Position numbers and translations under genes: made by a program. 64,000 nt of DNA from Hyalella azteca (lineage: Eukaryota > Arthropoda > Malacostraca > Amphipoda > Hyalellidae): positions 1 to 64,000 of the forward strand of contig NW_025944672.1 of the NCBI RefSeq assembly GCF_000764305.2. The letters are read 5' to 3'. The notes under the pieces are model-generated. The model was not told the DNA's origin. It saw nothing but the letters and a program-made list of their open reading frames with translations, and ran no database searches. The stretch's first letter is position 1. Each line of letters opens with the position of its first letter. This document shows positions 34,936 to 47,502 of the stretch, piece after piece.

Positions 34936-37900
34936 TTCGAGTGGTTTAGGATAGACGCGCTGATATTCCCCACTCTTCGTTTGGTCACTCGAGAGTTCCG
35001 CCTACAGAAATTATTTTCTTATTAGAAATTTTGTATTCGATTCTTTGACAACATAGCGAGTGTGAACTCCAGTGAGCGTAATTATATGAATCGCATTAAA
35101 ATTGAGTTTATTAACGTAAAGCTTGCTGCACATATTGAAGGAATGAACCGTCAACTATTCCTGGTAGGTCGATTCTTTAATAATAATAATTCCTAATTTT
35201 GGCAGGATTATTCAATCGCTTCTTTGCTTTTTAGTTTATGAGATATCATACATAAATTGTGAATTAATAACGGACATAACTGTGATACCGTCCTTGAACT
35301 GGAAATGTATTTGCGAACGAGCTGCATGTGCATTGTGCACTATGCTAATCGTGTGATGCACTTTAATACTGCAAGATCAATTTAAACGTTAATTGTTCCA
35401 GTAAACTGGCATACTGACTTCAACTCTGATGCTGGTCTGACCTGACTGCGCCCTGTTCGCACGGTGCAACCTCCGGCAAAAATTCGGTTTCCTTCTGTGT
35501 AAAATTTCAAAGAATTTGGTGACGTCTCTAGGTTGCTTCCTACTGGGTGACGAGGGTAAATTTTTGGTCCGCAGCAACATTTGGTGTTGCACCAACACCA
35601 AGTGTTGCAGCATCACTACGTGTTTTTTTAACAAATTACATCCTCAGATACAAAATATTTCACTGCAATGTTTTAACAAGTTCGCAATATAAATTTGGAT
35701 AAGTTTAGATGCTAAAAATCACCTCCATTCACTTTAAAATTCCCTGCCGTTCCTATTTTATTTAATAAGAAGTATGTTGTAAATTGCAAGATCTGTAACA
35801 TAATTGCGCGGTGCTTCGGTTTCGCCTTGAAATAGATATTTTTTTCTGCCACGTCAATCTAAAATATTTTTCATTGTATGTTCTAATCTCTAACTGGATA
35901 TTCATTAGCCTGCCAACCAGGTGTGTCGCCACTTTCCTCCTTGGCCAATGGCCGAGCAATTTCTTGGAACATCGTAAGTGTTGCTCGTTCCTTCCAATGT
36001 TCACGTATTGTAGCTACTCACACAATCGTTTTAACTACTCCATACATCATTAATCGTTTTCGTGTTATCGTAATTATTCAATCGTTATCGTAGTCATTTA
36101 CTCGTCACCGAAAGAATTTATTCGTTACCGTGAACATGAAAAGTTTCTTGATACCAGCATTGGGAGACGGTCTCCCCGGCAGACAAGTCTGCTGGTGACC
36201 TGATCAGTCGTATCTTGTATCCAACAATAGGTAATTGATGGAAACAAATATCCTGCGAGACCCACATAAGGAACTAATGAAAGCAACGGGGTTGGTAAAA
36301 TCTATTAGAAAACTGCAATCAGCATTATATCTGAATCTAACATGACATTTCAAGCATCCTGACAGGTGCAAAACACCTGAAATATTTTTCATAGCTAACT
36401 CACAAGGATCCTTAAAAGCAACAGGATAAAGACAACATAGTGCCATCACTCGCTTCAATAGTATCGCTGACCGCGTCCATGTCACTCGTCTCTTCTGCCG
36501 TATACAATGGCCGCTCTTGTGCCGTGTGTACCGTCGTGGCGTGTATAACAGGTCCCGATAGATTTTATTCCTTATTTAAATAACTATTCAATGTCTGTAT
36601 TCACTTTCAACACATGTATGTCTACTTGTAGCTAACGGTTTCCATGTTTTCAATGTTGCCGACGCGAGCCAACGAGCGCCGCATTAAACTCAGATCCCTA
36701 CTGATGTCTGTGGTGGTGGAAGCGGCTTGATGTAAACTGCAAAATGGTTAGCGGTGGAAGACTTAGATAATGTTTGGCGGGTGATAACGCCAGGCACTGA
36801 TTAGTGTATGGAATTATGATGATGGCGGTCATTATGAAGTTACGATGGCTTCACTGACGATCTGCTGCCCAAAGACCCGCATCGATGTCTGGTGCGTCGG
36901 CCTCTGATCGTGTTCTCTTCTCTGGCCCAGCGAGACGGCGATGAGAATTCTGAGAACATTTGTTCGCGTATTCATATTGTTTAATACTCATTTGCTTCTA
37001 TTTTCCTTATACACATTGTTCATTTACCGTCAATACAGTGATTGGGTATTTTGCAATGAATATTGATTTGAGGAAATCTCGTATTGGACACACATTTCAA
37101 TGATTTTCTGAGACCAGATTCATGTGGACGCCGACGATTCGGTTATGTTGCTCGTGTTCATCTCCTGCTATAATATATACTACGAAGTCGAGCTACAGAC
37201 TAAAGAATGTCGTAAATGCTATTTTTTGTAAGTAAGGAGACTAAGATATCACCAGTTCGCTATTTCCGCCGCGTCTCGAGAGGTACAAAGTAAAGCGTCC
37301 GTCCTATCGTGCAAATGTTCATAGCCTAAATTACGCTATCGGTAAAGGGTCTTAGGAGCGTGTTCAAGTCCGCTTGTGATCTGGGCTTTAAATTTAGTTG
37401 CTTAATATTCTTATTTTTATGTGTCGCTATATTTTAATGCGGTTCATGTTCTAATTTCTACTTCTGCCTTGAATTTATTGCCAGTTAATTGTGTTATGGA
37501 TTGTTTATTGGTACAGTTTGCCCGCAATTGAACGCATAATTTTGTTTTTTTTTTTGCCTTGACTGTATTTTTGCTGCATTTCTTCGCTGAGGGTTTTGGT
37601 TGGGTTTGGTGCGCCTCGTGATGCAAGTTACGATCCATGATGTATAATATTTTTGTAACCGTGCGTAGCCATATCTTGTCGTAACCATGCCAAATATTCG
37701 TCCTCGTAATTGAGATGAAGTATTGGTTATTTTCAGTTCATCGTTGAATGATTGCTGATATTTATGGTGTTTGTTTCTCTGCCTCTCAATTGGTCATTTT
37801 CGAGCGACTTTTAATTTGATTTTGAATGCAGTTTCTGTTGCCGAACACAGTTATTTAAGCGAACAATTCGACTTAAAATTTGCCAATAAATTGCAAATTG

Positions 37901-38096
37901 TATCTCTCAATTAGGTTATATAGTAATATAATTTATTACCAGTGAAATATATTGTATTCATTCATTTGGTTAGAGTATTATTATGTCAGTTATTAGTTGT
38001 TCTGGTTATGCTAAAGGCACAGCGGGGGAGGGGGGAAGGTTGTGTTCTTCGCGGGTGTGAGAACCGCTCAGCTGAGACGCGACCTCGACCTCACCC

Positions 38097-38405
38097 AGTC
38101 TCATCCCCACTCCCTGACTCGCTCCAACTGTCTCATCCCCACTCCTCGACTCGCTCTAACTGTCTCATCCCCACTCCTCGACTCGCTCCAACTGTCTCAT
38201 CCCCACTCCTCGACTCGCTCCAACTGTCTCATCCCCACTCCTCGACTCGCTCCAACTGTCTCATCCCCACTCCTCGACTCGCTCCAACTGTCTCATCCCC
38301 ACTCCTCGACTCGCTCCAACTGTCTCATCCCCACTCCTCGACTCGCTCCAACTGTCTCATTCTCACTCCACGACTCGCTCCAACTGTCTCATCCCCACTC
38401 CACTA
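38097..38405 (+). repeat. 32-bp minisatellite, about nine units
   Basis: Unit GACTCGCTCCAACTGTCTCA plus TCCCCACTCCTC, almost perfectly repeated with single-base variants in the first and last units. Because 32 is not a multiple of three, all three frames are open through much of it and give long but meaningless repetitive translations. Confidence 0.95.
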
Positions 38406-40084
38406 TTCTTGTGAGCGCGTCATGCAGCTGAGATTGTTCCGCCCTGAGGTCATAATTTTCGTTGCTTGCTGCCTGTGAGTGTTGAGTTTCTTGCTGGTTC
38501 CCTGCCATCTTAAGAGCTCGGTTCGCGTGTTCACCGCTCTGCCAGACGCAAGAACCAGAGCCCTTGCTTCAGAACCGGTAGCCTATATGTCATGACTATT
38601 ATAAATCCCGTTTTTCAACCTTTCTTATCTATTATTTAAAATGGTTACGGTATCAAAGTTACTATAATGTTAATAATTGAACTGTCGGTAACGAACAGGG
38701 TACGATAGCACACAATCAGTCATGATTTCCTTTGCTCTGTTAACAATCTGTATAATATTTTATTGTCTATCCTCATTAGATGGAATGACTGATAATGACT
38801 CAAATAATCTCAATCAACAATTACCTCCAATAATAACTATCACACGTAAGATTCGGTGAATGACCGGTATTGGTTACGAAAGTTTTTTTTTTCGATTTGT
38901 GTCCGCGGCTGCCAGTCCTGTCGCTCACGCTTGGTCAGATTTCTTCTGTGGGTGATGTTGCCAATATATAAGCTTAATGTTTACCAAAGTAAAATTTTAT
39001 CTTCATTACTAAGTTTAAAACCTTGATTTGTGTTACAACGAACTATCAATTTGAGATTATCTTCATGAGAAATTCAGTCATTGAAGTTACTATATAATTG
39101 GCTAATTAATATGTAATATACAATTGGCTAATTAATATGCACTACATTTGATGCTATTTGATGCTGTGATGCACGAGGCAGATGAGTGTGTGATGAATGA
39201 GGCGGGTTAGCGTGTGCGTGTGATGCATGAGAACATGTGATGAATGAGACAGCTGAGCGTGTTGAAGAGAGTGTTCTTTACCGTGTCTCGTAAGTCTCGG
39301 CGCTCGAGACCTAATCGCCCTTAGGTTGATCGGTATGAATTACGTGGCTGTACATTGAACAATTATAAATTATATTCACTATATTTTTGTAGTCGGACCT
39401 TGTGTGTGTAATAAATGTCAATGTTGTAGGGATCTTTTATTAAGACGTGTGTTGGGGTCAAAATGTTATGGTTTGCCCGGCACCCATCATAGATGTTGAG
39501 GAGGCGTCGTTTCGCCACCGCAACATCTCTAATTTATTAGCTCGGAAAATTCCTATATGGCCTGTCCTTTCCAGGACGTATATTTTTTGTATAATATTCT
39601 TAAGTTTAAATAGAAGGCGAACAAAACAGCGTTTTATTATCCTTGTTTATCTTCCTATGATCTGTAGGCTCGCCTGTAGTGGAGCATCATCGCTCGTTCA
39701 CTTCTCAATCAAAGAAATTATTATAAAGCTTTCGCAAAGTTCCTGGAAGGCTTGCCGCTGAGTTCGCTGCATCTTACTTTTTGGGAACGTCTCGTTTATG
39801 GATTTAGAACATTAGATATAAGATATATTTCTTTTAGTTGCGGTATTTAATAACCTTTCTTCCACTCCATCGATCAATGCCCTTTCATTCATTTGGGGTT
39901 TATTGGCCTTTCTTCAATTTTCTTGGTTTTATGGAGTTTCATTCATTTGCGGGGATCGATATCGTTTATTCAGTTTGCCTGTTGTAATAGCATTTTATGC
40001 AGGGTTTAACGGTCTTTCATTATTTTCCTAAAGTAACAGCCCTTCTTTCAGCTGCTGGGTAGAATGTATCTCCTCAGGATATGC

Positions 40085-40345
40085 TCCTGTCCGTCGCTTC
40101 TCAACAGCCTCCCTGAAGATATTGTTGACGCTCCGAGTATGAACGCGTTCAAGAACAGACTAGACAAGGCCATGCAGGAGCATATGTTTAGTCTTAAAAT
40201 GCCTCGTACCCTACGGATCAACTGAAATCTAGAAGCGATTTTAAATCAACCGTCCGTTGAAAAGATTTGATCAAAAGGCCAGTCTAGCCAAGAAAAGTAC
40301 AAGAATCGGCGACAGGCCTACTCTTCAATGCCGAAGATACTATAC
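40085..40345 (+). mobile_element. LINE family A 3' fragment
   Basis: Encodes the family tail SLPEDIVDAPSMNAFKNRLD followed by KAMQEHMFSLKMP and a stop, then a 3' untranslated part containing AATCGGCGACAGGCCTA. It ends in a short ACTAT repeat tract (about 40330-40350). 5'-truncated. The same 3' untranslated words occur in reverse at 46780-46830. Confidence 0.8.
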
Positions 40346-40839
40346 TATACAATCTATACTCTTGCACTGCTTTCAATTGTCAGCTTCTGCCTCCTGGCCA
40401 CCCTATACCTCCAGACTCTTGGCGATCACCTAATTCGGATTCCCGGTGTGATTTATTTTTACTAAGACACTCGACTTCCGACTCCGAGCAAACTGAAGTA
40501 ATGTATCAACATTGGATTTACAGCGACTTGTTTTGATGAGCTTGATTGGATTACAGGGAAATTGAAAACGACGTAGCCAAACAAAATAGTCGCGATCAAG
40601 CCCTGATTGCTGGGCTAATGATCATCTCATCAGACGTATCTGCAAAACGTAGAGAGTAAAAAACTACAAATCGTTTTAACTGGCCCATACTAAGCGATTT
40701 TCATTCTATCGCTAGTGAACTGAATGGTGATGAAAGATGAATTTTTAGACGAAACACGTGTTAAGTTCAATTGTCAAAATGAAATTATGTGAAATCAGTT
40801 TCGTAAAAAATCAAAGCTCTTTCAATTTGTTTAAGTTAC

Positions 40840-42180
40840 GGCATTATTCAGGAGCGTTTTTATGCATCAAACGGCAGTTTAGAATTCGAAAGGAATCGTG
40901 TAACAGAATTAACGTTTTTTGTATCTAAATTGACACAATCAAATTCTGGCATTATCCAGCACCGATGCTTTGTCTGGTCTTCTAAATGAACCTTTTGCTG
41001 CATTGATCATTGCAAAATGTTTAGAATTTTAATTCTATATAGGTTCTTAGCCCAAAAGCTCTTTGATTTTTTGTGGTTTCCAGCCTGAATTTCTGCCCTC
41101 AACCAGGATTTGCTTGCAAAATTTCCTCGTGCAAGCCGCAGACAAACGGGATACTGACTTCAGAAGCTGCATTTGACATCAGCCGTGTTAATAAAAAAGA
41201 AAAAATATATTAACCTATTCAAAAATTTCAACATTTACTCAGTGCACGTTGCATATAATATAATTTACGACATACGAAAAAGGCAAATAATTGTCTTGTG
41301 TGAATTGAGCAAAACTTCGTAATAAACATTTAAACCATTTGTAAACATTCAATCGCCGTTTTAAAATTCACCTGCATGTCAATTCAGCGAGTTTATTACT
41401 TACATTTTCATACAAAACTCCAAGCAATTTTCTTGTGCTTGTGTGCGTACAAGATTGGCGTTATGACACATGAGTAATTGGAGTGGATCCGGTGGACGTT
41501 GGGAATAAGAGAAGCGGAAAGGATGATCACACTTTTTCGAGCTCATGTGATGGCTCTCCATGAGTACTGCTGTCAGCTGTGGATTCCGTTCACGGTGGGT
41601 GCAGTGCCTCCAGTTGGAATCGATCCAGCGAGCCTTCAGCTCTAGGATCAGCGGGAGTAGATCTCAAAACAACTGGCAGAGGCTGAGAACGGGAAAGGTA
41701 TGTCATTCTGTATGCAAGGAAAATAATAAGACGGGCCTATAATTATGGAAGTGAGTTGTCCAGGATAGTGATACACCAGAGCGAGAGAAGGGGGAAACTG
41801 TGCGGGATTCTCCATAACGTAACAGAGCTGAGGCCAGAGTTCAATCACTGCAAGAAGGTTGTCATTCCACGGCAGGACTGAGGCTGTTTACCGACATGGC
41901 GTTAAACTGAAGGAACAGAAAAGGTGGAGTTCAATCTAAATCATTCACGTGACGACTGGTGATATTTTTAAGCGCAATACCAGGTCGTCTAAGTAAATTT
42001 CAATATCAATTGAAAGCTATAAATTTTGAATCTAATATAAATGTAACGGAAGTAACGGCTGTTCGAGCTCAATTGACGCCCGTCGAAGCCTGGTACAGAC
42101 TGGCACCGAGGGTTTTTTTTTCGATGACACTGGAGGCGATCGCAATATCAACGGCCTGTAGACTAGACTAAGCAGGTTCT
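40840..42180 (+). repeat. Segmental duplication, copy A (partner 55170-57440)
   Basis: Shares collinear blocks with 55170-57440: CAAACGGCAGTT, TTTCCTCGTG(C/G)AAGCCGCAGAC, AATAAACATTTAAAC, the LINE fragment AATAAGAGAAGCGGAA, and ATATAAATGTAACGGAAGTAA with CGGCTGTT. Both copies lie upstream of a signal-peptide exon (43699 and 59611), so they are the left part of a tandemly duplicated gene unit. Confidence 0.8.
41485..41935 (+). pseudogene. LINE family B remnant within the duplicated unit
   Basis: Degraded reading frames resemble the family B C-terminal region (YCCQLWIPFTVGAV, RERYVILYARKII, SELSRIVIHQSERR). Stops and frameshifts abound. The orthologous remnant is at 55780-56110 in the second segmental copy, so this LINE was inserted before the duplication. 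Confidence 0.7.
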
Positions 42181-43690
42181 GCAGAAGATGACCGTTAAAT
42201 ATCTGGAAAACTTCACAACTTTTGGAATTTTTGGGGAGTCAGGTAGGAATCAGTTTTTACCTCAAGTGATCCTCTACTGAAAATTGTAATGGAAGAGAGA
42301 CGAAGTATTTATTCGGCCCTAAGTCAGGAAAGGATTAATTGAACTCACCTTAATTGGATTTCCCTTAGAACAAAAAAGTTCATTGGCTCAAGGGACCGAA
42401 GTAACAAAAACTTCCCGTTAGTTCGAAGAAGTTGTGAAGGCAATGATGATTTTTTGTGGGGTTATGTCTGAATTTCGGCGTAGTAATTTTATGTACGATT
42501 TTCCTCCTGTAAGCCGAGGCCGATTGGTATAAGAAGGAAATAAGGATATCGTCCATCATGACATTACACAGAATACTGGAGAGGGCCAAGCTTAGGTGCC
42601 AACCGGAGCTAAAATTCAGGTGGTTTATACTTTTTCCCTGAACAATTTCTTTCTCGTCATATTTGAATCAGGTTATGCAAATGAATTTACAATATACGTC
42701 GTGAGAGTTTATTCACCACTCTTTTACCGGAAAGAACGGGGTTTCAGTATTATTTATAATCGCTATTAGTAGATTTTACTTTCAAGTTGTAATCGAATTA
42801 CGTACCTTGGCTTGCTTGTTTTAATTGGCGAGTTGCTGTAATGAAATTGGCGGATAAACAAAAAGTAGAACCTTAACGAAGCTAGGTAGTATTTTTTAAA
42901 TTTATAGAAATTCAATATTCGCCGATAGAATCAGTTTGTTGTTCTTTCGTGTAGACTGTAGATAGCTTAGGAGTAGGCTACTTAAACGCGTGGCAAAGAT
43001 CGCTTATTGCAGGGATGGCGCTAGCTATGTAAGAAGCGTGGATTTGTTGGACCGCGATCACTCGTAACAATATAATACCTGAATCACATAGTCGATGAGT
43101 TTGCTGCCAAAAATTAGAAGATCAACATAAATTCACCGCCTGATTTAATTCAACCCAATGAGATTCGGTCTCAGATGGTTTGACATCATTAAACCATATT
43201 TTAAGTGAGACAAATTCACGAAACTATTTTTGAAATTTTAAATCTTCAAAAACTTGAACATCATCTCTGAGTGTATCATCAGCCACTAAACCTTAGCGGC
43301 TTAGCCGGTCTAGTGTCGATAGTCGATCTCTGAATAGTGATTGCCATCTCCTTTACCATAAAACGTGGAAAAACATTCGTACAACCAAGTCAAGAGGTTC
43401 ATTTCCAAGCGAAACTAATTCTAATTGCCAATTATTAACCCTTTACTAGAGAAATTTCAAGAAATTGTTGACTCATGGTATTAAAAAAGTTGCCAAAACA
43501 TCGTTCTGTGTTGTATTATGTAGTGTAATGCAAATACTTCATAGAAGGTACTGAGGCAAATATTTCACTTACTGGTCTCGTGAAGAGGAGATATCACCGT
43601 AAAATAGTACTTACCAGCTGGTCAACAGTACACTAATATTCATTTTTCTATGCAGCTTGCATTGTTTCTTATCCAAATTCAGTGAATAAC
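42181..43690. other. No gene recognised
   Basis: AT-rich sequence between the duplicated left block and the secreted-protein exon. No exon or repeat boundary was identified. Confidence 0.45.
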
Positions 43691-43698
43691 CAGACGTC

Positions 43699-45362
43699 AT
43701 GCACCGAGCGTTCATCCTGCTGGCGGTGGTGCACTTGCTGAGCGAAGTTTGCAGCGACGACGCGGGGCGGCAGGGCAATGCAGACAATTTAGAAGACTTG
43801 CCTGTTGAACTGGAACGTGAGTCATGAATGCATGAGAAATTTGTTTTCCCATTTAAATCATTTATGAGAAATTTTAACATAAATCAGTGTACAAACTGAA
43901 CTCACTACATCACCATAATCGATGTCAGACACATCGTGAACGACAGAACGAATTATTCGTTCTGTTTACTATCAGTTTTTCTACTTTTTCTACTTTTTCT
44001 TTAATTGTGTGGTAACTCTGTGAATTATTTGCAAATATTTATCAATAATAAAAAAATATTGGAGATGAAAGAGAAAGCAAAGGAAACCAAGCATCGACCG
44101 CAAGAATTGTTGTAGTTTATAAGATTGATCTATGTTTCTAGCACAAGTTGGGCGACAAAATATTACAAAATATTAGTGTTTTGCTGTATTTCAGGGCTAA
44201 ATAAAATAATAACTAATTCAAATTAGAGCAAGATGAATTTGGTTAATCAACTTTCTTGTCTACTGTAATGTCAGTCTCCATCTGAAATAAAGTTAACTAA
44301 ATTGAATAAACAAGATAAACATTAGGCCTGGAAACCGTTGTAAGTTTCGGAAAATGATTAATCCGAAAGTAAGAAAGCTTCAGTCTTCTCAATTACACCA
44401 CTCGCGCCGACTACTTAGTGGACGCAAACTTCTTTGCAAATAAATAATACCAATAATCAGAAATTCCTTCAAATACAGTGCAATATTAATCTTCCATTAT
44501 CTAGTGATATATCATCAACTATCAGAACACAAATTTGTCAAACAGAAGCTATATTAACATATACAATTTTCTGAAGCTCCTAATTGTCCTTTCACAGCTT
44601 GGCGTTAAAATCATTACAGTGATCATGGCTGTTTTAATTATGCTTGTCATTTCATCTTTATTCGCTCGAAAGGATAGATTAATTTTGTTGTCATTCCGAT
44701 AAAAATTTCCAGTCAATTTCGACCACTGCTGGAGTGCATGATTTTTCAAATTCAAGCTCTGTAATTTCGCTAGAAATTTTTTAAAATATAGAAAAGAACA
44801 CTTCATTTCAGGTACGAATTTTGATTAAACCAGCCCATATTAATTCAACTTGGATTGTTATATATTCAACAAAATAGTGCATGGTTTCAGCGTTGAAGAA
44901 AAGGCCATGGGCTGACTTGACCTTGCAGAATTTTTACTCGTTTCTGATTCGCAACTTAAAGCGTAAATTTTCGCAATATTGAACACTACCCACCGCAAAA
45001 TATCGAAATGGATTGATCTATTCGATTTCTCAAGGTATATTCGACTTATTGTAATGCCCAGGAACGAAGGCATGACTTTATTTCAGAAAACGTGACACGA
45101 AGGAAAAATACTAATCGTTCATACAGATATAAGTTTTCGAATTATAACATATAAATGTTCTTAAATACCTTACATTTCTTTCAATTTGTCCTCGTATCCA
45201 GATTACGGTGCTAAGGCGCGTCTTTTCCTGGGCACGTCTACCAACACGCGCGTGGTGACGCTCACGAGCTCGACGGTGGCGGTGTGCGTTACGGCCATCA
45301 GCGCCTCAACTTGCTCTGGCAGGAAGAGGCGAAGTGCCTTAAAAAATAAAATAAAGCGGTGA
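43699..45362 (+). CDS. Small secreted protein, intact member of the tandem family (copy A)
   Basis: Two exons: 43699-43816 (ATG, 39 codons plus one base) and 45202-45362, joined at phase 1 by GTGAGT and TATCCAG sites; 92 aa. Exon 1 encodes a signal peptide (MHRAFILLAVVHLLSEVCS) and an acidic segment ending LEDLPVELE. Exon 2 encodes YGAKARLFLGTSTNTRVVT, a Ser/Thr/Val-rich stretch, two cysteines spaced C-x8-C, and a basic tail SGRKRRSALKNKIKR with an RKRR convertase-like site. I recall arthropod proteins with a similar LF-(S/T)-rich-CSGRKRR ending but no established function, so I name none. Two AATAAA hexamers (45345, 45350) lie inside the last codons, before the TGA. Paralogous exons lie at 52520 and 59611. 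Confidence 0.7.
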
Positions 45363-45933
45363 GAAATGGTGTCAAGCAATAACAGTGTTCATTATTTTTG
45401 TATTCATTTTGGACTTTGAATCTCTTGAATGAGGAAAAAAATGTCGTGCGATATTGAGATGTGTTTAATTTCGTTATAACATTTATGTGTGTACACTTAT
45501 TTCATTACTTTATTAACGAAAAGGGGAAAACGACCAATTTTTTCCAAAACTTTTTCTAAAAATGAAACTCTGTCTACCTGGATGCTTTTAGTAAATCCAA
45601 TTTATGTTTTCAGGCCTACAATTAATCGATACTTAGTTTCTAATCCCTGAGGCTAACTTGCACCTAGTTCCAAAATTACTTGATAGAGGAGAATAAAAAC
45701 TTTCGAAGTAACGCAACAAAAGTGGGAAGAATTCTCATTTTAGGAAAATGTTATTTGTCAGCATTTTCGACTCTGCTATTCCGCGCCGGAACTCAATATA
45801 TATATCAAAATGAAAAGGGCTACCTAACCTTAGTGGCTATGTCATGACCGTTGCGCAATATGAACTGTGTAATTTAGAGGCTTAGGGACGTAGGTTTGAG
45901 TCCATCGACTGCCATCTTATATTCCAATCTCAG

Positions 45934-46153
45934 GAACATCCCTAAAATAATGCCGCTTGATGGCACCCCTGACCTGGCACCTTCCTTGGCAACTCGTGGC
46001 TATGATGACGGCAAGAAAAGCGGCCGCATCTTGTTCTACCCTGCCACCATCTTCACTACTCTCACCTTCACTTCCTTTGTTGACATTGGAAGGACCGCCA
46101 CCGTGTCTCTGGCATGTACTCCTTCTGGGCAGAACATCAATTTCTGTGGTTGA
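45934..46153 (+). CDS. Orphan terminal exon related to the secreted family
   Basis: A CTCAG acceptor at 45933 opens a frame to TGA at 46151-46153 that reads IPKIMPLDGTPDLAPSLATR, then SGRILFYPATIFTTLTFTSF, then ACTPSGQNINFCG. The LF-T-rich-C-SG layout mirrors exon 2 of the intact gene at 45202. Its start phase (needs two bases from the previous exon) does not fit the phase-1 donor at 43816, so it belongs to another gene or a decayed copy. A GGTTTGAGTCC box-B-like word at 45892 leaves open that the upstream part is tRNA-derived. Confidence 0.45.
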
Positions 46154-46215
46154 ATTTAATACCGAGTTCCTGAGTAAATGTTTGTAACTCTTATGCTGAC
46201 AACCGTTTCCATGAA

Positions 46216-46300
46216 GAATAGAATAGAATAGAATAGAATAGAATAGAATAGAATAGAATAGAATAGAATAGAATAGAATAGAATAGAATAGAATAGAATT
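46216..46300 (+). repeat. AATAG pentanucleotide microsatellite
   Basis: About 17 perfect units of GAATA. The reverse strand shows a spurious ILFYS repeat protein. Confidence 0.98.
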
Positions 46301-46429
46301 GAAGTGTCGACACTGAAGAAATAGGCCCATGGCCTATGAAATTGAATAAATGTCTAAAAACTATATCAGTAAAGCAACAAAGAAAGGCTCGACGTGTGAA
46401 AAAATTCCCGAATAGTTATTAAATATATT

Positions 46430-46750
46430 TATGGAGTTAGTCGATTATGATGGCGAACAGAGACTTCCATCTGCGACCGATACTTTCGTGCTGCTCTCTG
46501 GGAACTCACGTACATCCTGCAATGGCAGAGTGAGGCGCTGGCATCCTTACGAGGCTGAAAATATCAAAAGTATCTTGTCTCCATTCCATATTCGGAAGGA
46601 TACTATTAAAAAGAATAAGGTCACACATTTGTAGCACGAGTATACCTCAAAGAATTATCTATTCACTAAGCGAAAAATAATTTCATTCAAAATGCTTATA
46701 CCGTGGACGAAAGATCGAATCTTGCTCACAAACGCAACTCAACATACCAT
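46430..46750 (+). repeat. Segmental duplication, copy B upstream block (partner 59090-59350)
   Basis: Shares GAGGCTGAAA, ATCACAAGTATCTTG-type, AGTAATAAGGTC and AAAATAATTT blocks in order with 59090-59350, which lies just upstream of the signal-peptide exon at 59611. In copy B the same block is separated from its exon remnant (52520) by the LINE nest at 46.8-52.4 kb. Confidence 0.7.
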
Positions 46751-46774
46751 AACATAGTGATCTCGGCGCTGAAG

Positions 46775-47060
46775 TGTAGGCCTGATGTGGCCTGTCGCCG
46801 ATTCTATTTCTTTTCGTGCCTTGTTCACAGAAGATCTAAAATCGTGTCATTTGACAGGATCTTTTCATGACTGACGATAGTTTGGAGTAGCTGCTAGACT
46901 TCCACCGAGTTCGATAAGGTGCTAGGCATTTCAAATCTGAACATATATTTTTCCATAGCTTTATCTAGTCTGTTCTTGAACGCGTTCATACTTGGAGCGC
47001 CAACGATGTCATCGGGGAGGCTGTTCCACATGTCGGTGATTCGAAGCGAGAAGAAATTTT
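46775..47060 (-). pseudogene. LINE family A 3' fragment, minus strand
   Basis: The minus strand encodes NFFSLRITDMWNSLPDDIVG, then APSMNAFKNRLDKAMEKYMF, a stop, and the family 3' untranslated region. It abuts a single N at 47061, beyond which a plus-strand copy begins, so the two lie head to head across a gap. Confidence 0.8.
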
Positions 47061-47061
47061 N

Positions 47062-47464
47062 TGCGCATGGCGCCACCTTCCTAGGACTAATGGCCGCCAC
47101 GTGGCGCGCAATTCAAATAAGTAAGTTCCCGCGCCGCACCCTGACAAGGTCCCAGAAGGATTACTAGAATTTGAAAAAAGAACCAACACTAGGGGCCACT
47201 GCAATAAACTAAAAAAACTGTGTTGTAACACATCCATTCGGCAACATTTCTTCCCGCTTCGAGTCACCGACATGTGGAACAGCCTCCCTGATAGCATCGT
47301 TGACGCTCCGAGTATGAACGCATTCAAAAACAGACAGACGAAGCTATGCAGGAGCATATGTTCAGTATTGAAATGCCTAGCACCTTACGGACCAGACAAC
47401 AAGTCCAGCAGCTATCTCGGCCAATCTTCAGTTATGAATAGATCGGGTTCCAAAGGCCGGATCC
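47062..47464 (+). pseudogene. LINE family A 3' fragment, plus strand
   Basis: Encodes RVTDMWNSLPDSIVDAPSMN and AFKNR, then a frameshifted tail (CSVLKCLAPYG). It is truncated at the Nextera adapter at 47465, so its 3' end is lost. Confidence 0.8.
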
Positions 47465-47502
47465 CTGTCTCTTATACACATCTAGATGTGTATAAGAGAC
47501 AG
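47465..47502. other. Embedded Nextera junction adapter (artefact)
   Basis: Perfect 38-bp palindrome of the mosaic end. It joins the 3' tail of LINE family A to the 5' part of LINE family B. The junction translates as PVSYTHLDVYKRQ, a well-known contaminant peptide. Confidence 0.97.

Larger units (their letters stand above)
30716..40050. other. No gene recognised (9.3 kb)
   Basis: No exon with recognisable protein content, including no PAN3 terminal exon, was found on either strand. Local structures seen: a 38-bp tandem repeat TAGCGCTGCGACAGTTGCAG (34006-34100), TG-rich microsatellite (34848-34935), CCTGTAACTTACATT repeats (33370-33430), a doubled AATTGGCTAATTAATATG (about 39100-39140) and GATG-rich repeats (39170-39260). 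The rest is AT-rich unique-looking DNA. Confidence 0.5.

Noticed and set aside
37340..37370. GTTCAAGTCC box-B-like word
   Set aside because: No acceptor stem or box A could be found around it.
37942..38478. 178-codon and 129-codon plus-strand frames
   Set aside because: Both are produced by the 32-bp minisatellite and have no non-repetitive protein content.
45880..45905. Possible tRNA gene or SINE (GGTTTGAGTCC box-B-like word)
   Set aside because: No convincing box A at the right distance and no cloverleaf; mentioned only as a caution on the exon at 45934.
45917..46330. 137-codon minus-strand frame with an ILFYS repeat
   Set aside because: Antisense of the AATAG microsatellite joined to antisense of the orphan exon.
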